This document shows positions 59,295 through 64,000 of a stretch of 64,000 nucleotides of DNA, one piece after another (positions within the stretch are counted from its first letter, which is position 1; each line of letters opens with the position of its first letter). Source of the DNA: Firm-13 sp037143795 (GTDB taxonomy: Bacteria > Bacillota > Clostridia > Saccharofermentanales > Saccharofermentanaceae); NCBI GenBank assembly GCA_037143795.1, contig JBAWXZ010000007.1:103687-167686 (forward strand), read 5' to 3'. The translations under genes and the position numbers were made by a program. A model generated the notes under the pieces. The model ran no database searches and was not told the DNA's origin. It saw only the letters and a program-made list of their open reading frames with translations.

Positions 59295-61547
59295 TTACGG
59301 GCAATTCTGATTATACTCTTTTTGAATCATCGCCGTAATCCGTCCCGCCGCTTTATCCCTGAACCATATATGATTCGAAGATTCTTCAATAACCGAAACC
59401 CGCCTGATGCCGATAACCGAGTTTGTAACAAAAACTTCTTCAGCCCCGGTCAGATCATCGAGTGTGAATTTCCCTTCGTCCACTGCAACGCCCAGAGCTT
59501 TCGCTCGTTGTATTACAAATTCCCGGACAACTCCCGGAAGAATTCCGCAGGAAAGATCCGGTGTGTACAAAATATCATTTTTCACAAAAAACAGATTGCA
59601 TTTGGTGGTTTCAGCAATGTTCTGCCTGCTGTTTAAAAATAATGCATCATCATATTCCCTGGACTGGGCGGCCTTCATCGCAAGGTAGTTTTCGGCATAA
59701 TTGCCCGTCTTGTGTGCAGAAAGTATCGATGTCTCGTTTCTTATCGTCTTTGATACATGCATCCTGTATCCGCGCTCACTGCATCCTGAATTGCTGTTTT
59801 CCCTGCCGTAGAAATGTATGGAAGGCTTGATCTGTGCAGCGTTTCCAAAGCTTACGGCCACTCGCAGAATCTTCCCGTACATCATATGTGCATTGATATA
59901 ATCAGTCACGAGATTTTCCCATTCCTTTGCCCCAAAAGGAAGTGCAAAGCCGAGGATTCCTGCAGACCTGATAATCCGGTCTGCATGGGCGGACAGCAGT
60001 TTTACCGACCCGTCCTCCTGAACCGGAAATGTTTCGAAAAGTGACAGGCCATACATAAATCCGAAATCCGTATCGGCAACGCATTTTCCCTGTATGCTGA
60101 ATTTTTCGGACATATTTTTTTGGCGTGGGGCAGAATCTTTTTCCCGGCCCATGCCTTTCTCCTCTAAAGCATGCCGGATCGCTGATCCCTTATTAAGTGT
60201 CTCTATATATTCACTCTCAGGATCGGAGTCCCACACAATGCCGCCTCCGACCTGATAAAACGCCTGCTCCTTGTCTGCAACAATCGTTCTGATAGCTATG
60301 TTAAAATCACTTGTACCGTCAAATCCCATATATCCGATGGCACCTGTGTATATGTTTCTTTTCACAGGCTCCAGTTCGTCAATAATCTCCATGGCGCGGA
60401 TCTTCGGCACCCCTGAAATCGAGCCGCCGGGAAAGGTCGCCCGAATGCAGTCCGTTACATCCAATCCATCTGCCAGTTCTCCGCGGATGGTTGATACCAG
60501 ATGAAATACCGTCGCATATGCTTCGATTTTCACGAGCTCCGTAACTTCGACCGATCCCATTTTGCAGATTTTGCCAAGATCATTTCTTTCAAGATCTATT
60601 ATCATGACAAGCTCGGCAAGATCTTTTTCACTGTTAAGAAGTTCATCCTGTAAAACCAGATCTGTCAGTGCTGATATGCCGCGCGGACGTGTTCCTTTGA
60701 TCGGACGCGTCTCAATCCACCCGTCCTTCAGGTGAAAAAATCTTTCCGGGGAGCTGCTCATTACCCGCAGATCACCAAAATGCAGATAGCATGCAAATGG
60801 CGCCGGGTTAGCCGTGCGAAGTTTCCGATAGACATCATAGGCATCCCCGCTTATCCTTGTCCGTATCCTTTGAGAAAGATTGACCTGAAAAATATCGCCG
60901 TTGTGAATATATTCCCGCGCTTTTTCGACCATATCACAATACTCGGCCTGTGAAAAATCGGAAACAAATTCCCGGGGGGCATCTTCACACAAACTATCAT
61001 CCAAAAGGGATTTGCCGAGTGAAATAACCCTGCAAATCCGGTCTATTTTTCTGCGTTCATACGTTTCCTGTTCCTTATCCCCCTGCGGTTCCCGGGATGA
61101 GGCACACACATACGTCCTGCCGTGTTTATGATCTACAACGACTGCCGTGTCATAAAACCCAAACATCAAATGCGGTATATCCATTTCTTCGATCGCGGTA
61201 TCCGGCAGTTTTTCAAGAACGGAGCCGAAATCATAGGAAATAAATCCCGCAGCGCATCCATTTTCGCAGGGAAGCGCCTCCGGAGAAGGTTTGACCGCAT
61301 ATTTTGCCAGCAGACTTTTGAGCTGCCCAAGAGGGTCTCCCTCATTTCTGACTAGTCTGTTATCCTCAATAATTTCCGTACAGGTTCCCTTAGAGGAAAA
61401 AACTAAAAACGGGTCAAAAAGAAGAATCGAAAATTGACCCTGCTGCCCTGACTGAAGTGCGCTGTCAAAAAACACCGCTTGCGATTCATTGCGGAAAAGC
61501 CGGAAAATCTCTTCCGCTGTCCTTTGGGTCCTGATTTCTTCCCTCAA
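59295..61547 (-). CDS. pabBC: Aminodeoxychorismate synthase component I - aminodeoxychorismate lyase fusion
   Basis: A 750-residue fusion for p-aminobenzoate synthesis. Residues 1-460 are PabB: SDFSQAEYCDMVEKAREYIHNGDIFQVNLSQR, RPIKGTRPRG, AELVMIIDLERNDLGKI and GGGIVWDSDPESEY. Residues about 480-750 are the PLP-dependent PabC lyase (GLSLFETFPV, SAHKTGNYAENYLA, LFLNSRQNIAETTKCNLFFV). No glutaminase PabA is near, so ammonia or a TrpG-like subunit from elsewhere must be used. The start is a TTG at 61547, seven bases after GTGAGG. Confidence 0.92.
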   Translation of the reverse strand: MREEIRTQRTAEEIFRLFRNESQAVFFDSALQSGQQGQFSILLFDPFLVFSSKGTCTEIIEDNRLVRNEGDPLGQLKSLLAKYAVKPSPEALPCENGCAAGFISYDFGSVLEKLPDTAIEEMDIPHLMFGFYDTAVVVDHKHGRTYVCASSREPQGDKEQETYERRKIDRICRVISLGKSLLDDSLCEDAPREFVSDFSQAEYCDMVEKAREYIHNGDIFQVNLSQRIRTRISGDAYDVYRKLRTANPAPFACYLHFGDLRVMSSSPERFFHLKDGWIETRPIKGTRPRGISALTDLVLQDELLNSEKDLAELVMIIDLERNDLGKICKMGSVEVTELVKIEAYATVFHLVSTIRGELADGLDVTDCIRATFPGGSISGVPKIRAMEIIDELEPVKRNIYTGAIGYMGFDGTSDFNIAIRTIVADKEQAFYQVGGGIVWDSDPESEYIETLNKGSAIRHALEEKGMGREKDSAPRQKNMSEKFSIQGKCVADTDFGFMYGLSLFETFPVQEDGSVKLLSAHADRIIRSAGILGFALPFGAKEWENLVTDYINAHMMYGKILRVAVSFGNAAQIKPSIHFYGRENSNSGCSERGYRMHVSKTIRNETSILSAHKTGNYAENYLAMKAAQSREYDDALFLNSRQNIAETTKCNLFFVKNDILYTPDLSCGILPGVVREFVIQRAKALGVAVDEGKFTLDDLTGAEEVFVTNSVIGIRRVSVIEESSNHIWFRDKAAGRITAMIQKEYNQNCP

Positions 61548-61600
61548 AAAAATACCTCACAAAAGTTCCGGCTGCTCTGTATTTGACCCTGCCTGATGAC

Positions 61601-62851
61601 TTATTCCTTCACAAGGACACAGCTGCTCCCGGCGACATAACCTGTTGAGAAGGCCGCCTGCAGGTTGTACCCGCCCGTATCCCCGTCAACGTCCAACACT
61701 TCACCGGCAAAAAAGAGCCCCGGAACAAGCTTGGACTGCATCGTTTTGGGATCAACTTCCTTTAGCGAGACACCGCCTGCGGTAACCATAGCTTTTGTAA
61801 AGGAAGGTGCGCGGCTAACATAAAAGGAATAATCTTTCATCAGTGCAGTCAGATGATCTCGCAGGTCCTTTTTAAGTTCATGACAGAATACATCTTCCGG
61901 AATATTGACTCTTTCCATCAGAAGTTTGATCAGCGAATCCGGGCCGAATTTCTTAAGTACATTGGTAAGTTTGCGGTTCTGATTCTCGGCAAGAAGTGCA
62001 ATCATCTGCTCACGTGCGGCATCATGCTGTATTTTCGGCAGCAGATCAATCGAGATCCTGATATGATTTTTTTCATATGGTGCTTCGTCCGTCGGTAAAA
62101 AGCGCGATAAACCCAGAACGGCCGGTCCTGTCAGGCCGAAATGCGTGAACAGCACATCCCCGTCCAGCGAAGCAAGTTCTTCGGCACGGAAGAATGCACG
62201 GACACGAACGTCACGTAAGCTCACTCCCTGAAGGGAAGCTACCGCTATAGGATCAATATCGATCGGCGCCAGGGCAGGACGGACCGGAACAATCGTATGT
62301 CCGAGACGAGCCGCGAGCAGGTATCCGTCACCGGTTGATCCGGTTGCCGGATAGGAGGAACCGCCTGCACAAAGAACACAGGCATCAACATCGTAAGATG
62401 TTCTCAGCGTAACAACCTTAGTAAGCTTTCCGTCGGCATCCCTGCGGATATCGACCACAGGTTCGTTCTCATGAAAAGCAACTCCGAGTTCTTCGGCACG
62501 TGCAAAAAGTGCGTTTAAAATATCCTGGGCCCTCTCGCTTGCCGGAAACATCCTTCCATCCTCTTCTTCCTTGAGATGGATACCGCGGGATTCAAAAAAT
62601 TCCGCAAGATCCCTCGGGGAAAAGGCATTAAGTGCTTTATACAGGAATTTTCCGTTGCCGAAAAAATGTTCCGGATAGGCACGGATTTCCTTCATATTGG
62701 TTACATTACAGCGTCCGTTGCCCGTTATCAGGAGCTTGCGCCCGGGAAGAGTATTTTTTTCAAAAAGCCAAACACGTTCCACACCGCTTTCAGCTGCGCG
62801 GATTGCCGCCATAAGTCCCGATGGTCCGGCTCCGATAATTGCTATTTTCAT
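61601..62851 (-). CDS. HI0933/BaiN-family flavoprotein
   Basis: A 416-residue NAD(P)/FAD-dependent oxidoreductase: IIGAGPSGLMAAIRAAESG near the N-terminus, GRKLLITGNGRCNVTN, CAGGSSYPATGSTGDGY and the C-terminal GLFFAGEVLDVDGDTGGYNLQAAFSTG. Members include the bile acid reductase BaiN of Clostridium scindens, but most have unknown substrates, so no bile acid role can be claimed. It overlaps the upstream YbaK-type gene by one base. Confidence 0.9.
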   Translation of the reverse strand: MKIAIIGAGPSGLMAAIRAAESGVERVWLFEKNTLPGRKLLITGNGRCNVTNMKEIRAYPEHFFGNGKFLYKALNAFSPRDLAEFFESRGIHLKEEEDGRMFPASERAQDILNALFARAEELGVAFHENEPVVDIRRDADGKLTKVVTLRTSYDVDACVLCAGGSSYPATGSTGDGYLLAARLGHTIVPVRPALAPIDIDPIAVASLQGVSLRDVRVRAFFRAEELASLDGDVLFTHFGLTGPAVLGLSRFLPTDEAPYEKNHIRISIDLLPKIQHDAAREQMIALLAENQNRKLTNVLKKFGPDSLIKLLMERVNIPEDVFCHELKKDLRDHLTALMKDYSFYVSRAPSFTKAMVTAGGVSLKEVDPKTMQSKLVPGLFFAGEVLDVDGDTGGYNLQAAFSTGYVAGSSCVLVKE

Positions 62852-63354
62852 TACATTAACCTTTCTTTACAGACATCCACCCAGCCAAGGGCATGGGAGA
62901 TCTGATATATCTCAGAAATTGTCATCTCAATTGCCGAGTTACTGCTTCCGCAGGCCGGGAAAACCGTATCAAATTCCTTGATTGAAATATCAGCATACAC
63001 CTTTGATTCCGGCGGATTGTCAAAAGGACACACGCCGCCGACAGCATGCCCGGTCAAGCGGAGCACATCATCGGCAGAAAGCATTTTGGATTTTATTCCG
63101 AATGCCGACTTGAATTTTGCATTATCAATCCGCTTGTCTCCGGCGGCGATAACAAGTATAGCGGAATCCAGACTGTCAGAATTTGAACTACTCGATTTCG
63201 TATTATAGAAAGCGATCGTTTTAGCGATACGCGCCGGTTCAACAGAAAGCCGGAGAGCCGCAAGTTCCACTGTCGCGCTCGACTCTTCAAATTCCAGTAT
63301 ATCTTCACTTTTGCCCCATGGGGCGAGAAATTTGCGGACGGAATGAACGGACAT
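62851..63354 (-). CDS. YbaK/prolyl-tRNA synthetase-associated domain protein
   Basis: A 167-residue trans-editing-type protein: SSATVELAALRLSVEPARIAKTIAFY, then VIAAGDKRIDNAKFKS, and GHAVGGVCPFDNP, the strongly conserved glycine-rich loop of the family. It probably hydrolyses mischarged aminoacyl-tRNA. I start at ATG 63354 (MSVHSVRKFL), with GGAGGG upstream; the longer frame to 63462 has no family sequence and is rejected. Confidence 0.88.
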   Translation of the reverse strand: MSVHSVRKFLAPWGKSEDILEFEESSATVELAALRLSVEPARIAKTIAFYNTKSSSSNSDSLDSAILVIAAGDKRIDNAKFKSAFGIKSKMLSADDVLRLTGHAVGGVCPFDNPPESKVYADISIKEFDTVFPACGSSNSAIEMTISEIYQISHALGWVDVCKERLM

Positions 63355-63462
63355 AACAAGACTCCCTCCATCACTTCCATGAAATTGCCGAAAATACAGA
63401 ATCATTTTCGCACATTTGGGAAGGGAATGAAAGGGTTGACCGGCGGATACCGATATTTTCAA

Positions 63463-63939
63463 CTATCGAGTAATATCACCCATCACTGCACTTGCAAAAT
63501 CAATCAGGCTCTGCGGTTCAATAAGGATCTGGGCGCCGCGCATACCCGCGCTGACCGCAATCCAGTCATATAAAATCGCCGATTCATCGAAAAATGTCGG
63601 AAACGGCTTCTTCATACCAACGGGCGAACAGCCGCCCCGTATGTATCCGGTCAGCGGCAGCAGTTCTTTGACTGCAATCATATCAACTTTCTTATTACCC
63701 GACACCAGGGCGAACTTCTTTAAATCCAGTTCCATTTCGACGGGAATGCACGCGACCAGGTATCCTGTATCGCCTTTGGTCACAAGTGTCTTAAACACCT
63801 GCTCGACCGGAAGCCCGCAGCTCTGCGCGACATGCACGCCCGAAAGATCTTCCTCATCGACCTCATAGGTCACAACCCGAAAAGAAATTCCTGCGCTTTC
63901 AAGTATGCGCATCGCATTGGTTTTTACCGGTTTGGACAT
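63463..63939 (-). CDS. ybaK: Cys-tRNA(Pro)/Cys-tRNA(Cys) deacylase YbaK
   Basis: A 158-residue YbaK/EbsC protein: TNAMRILESAGISFRVVTYEVDEED at the N-terminus, CGLPVEQVFKTLVTKGD with the catalytic Lys, and TGYIRGGCSPVGMKKPFPTFFDE. It removes cysteine from mischarged tRNA-Pro. ATG 63939 has GAGGAG eight bases before it. Being next to a second, only distantly similar YbaK-type gene suggests two editing specificities in one operon. Confidence 0.92.
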   Translation of the reverse strand: MSKPVKTNAMRILESAGISFRVVTYEVDEEDLSGVHVAQSCGLPVEQVFKTLVTKGDTGYLVACIPVEMELDLKKFALVSGNKKVDMIAVKELLPLTGYIRGGCSPVGMKKPFPTFFDESAILYDWIAVSAGMRGAQILIEPQSLIDFASAVMGDITR

Positions 63940-64000
63940 AAAACACACTCCTCGTATTATTAAATTGCGCTAAATAAAGCGCTAGTTATCTAGTGTTTTG

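Overview
The window looks like a chromosomal segment of an anaerobic, low-to-mid G+C Gram-positive of the class Clostridia, most likely close to Lachnospirales. The evidence is a T-box leader, strong AGGAGG-type ribosome sites, EtfAB-linked flavoenzymes, the [FeFe]-hydrogenase maturase HydF, PadR/DUF1700/DUF2812 modules, and surface proteins ending in a LGAxKTGE signal. No rRNA, tRNA, CRISPR array, prophage or intact insertion sequence was seen. About 1-50 kb is almost entirely minus-strand; 50-57 kb is mostly plus-strand; 57-64 kb is minus-strand again.

Region 1 (1-13.8 kb) is a long minus-strand catabolic array. A promoter and a leader terminator with a mutually exclusive alternative hairpin lie between glpP (glycerol-3-phosphate-responsive antiterminator) and an SDR - MFS transporter - FGGY kinase - HHH-type FAD oxidase operon. 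It is followed by two EtfB/EtfA pairs around a second FAD-linked oxidase (one EtfA carries a 2x[4Fe-4S] domain), then SurE, an orphan osmoprotectant-type binding protein and a truncated fumarate-reductase-type flavoprotein. The layout suggests substrate-specific oxidation with electrons collected by ETF, possibly bifurcating.

Region 2 (13.8-25.4 kb) is one T-box-controlled operon (specifier read as UUC, Phe): paaK-like ligase, tyrA, aroE-aroK fusion, aroF, aroB, aroA, aroC, an aroQ-chorismate mutase-prephenate dehydratase-ACT fusion, then sppA. All shikimate steps and both prephenate branches are encoded here. The arylacetate-CoA ligase at its head suggests salvage of arylacetates into Phe/Tyr.

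Region 3 (25.4-32.2 kb) holds three secreted, probably wall-linked proteins with Thr-Pro minisatellites or C-type lectin and InlB/MucBP-like repeats, each followed by a terminator. Region 4 (32.3-41.8 kb) is a sugar ABC transporter (xylFGH/rbs type) with an upstream YesN-YesM two-component system and two tandem membrane-anchored sugar-binding proteins, resembling the XylFII-LytS-YesN sensing arrangement.

Region 5 (41.9-50 kb) has small regulatory and membrane modules: PEBP-like, VanZ, CPBP protease, DUF2812 and PadR; decayed genes at 45.4-46.0 kb; a TetR/CrtI-like operon with a strong palindromic operator; and a PadR-DUF1700-membrane protein operon. Region 6 (50-57 kb, mostly plus) has a YhfC-like protease, GNAT, dCMP deaminase, a triple TM2 protein, and an aspA-hydF-HEAT-DUF4440 group. 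Region 7 (57-64 kb) carries two tandem copies of an unusual structured repeat (57026-57282), then pseudouridine catabolism genes, a pabB-pabC fusion, a HI0933-type flavoprotein and two adjacent YbaK-type deacylases.

The most interesting undescribed items are the composite structured repeat near 57.1 kb, the GlpP-type attenuated oxidase/ETF operon, and the Phe-T-box operon that couples an arylacetate-CoA ligase to a compact, fusion-rich aromatic pathway.
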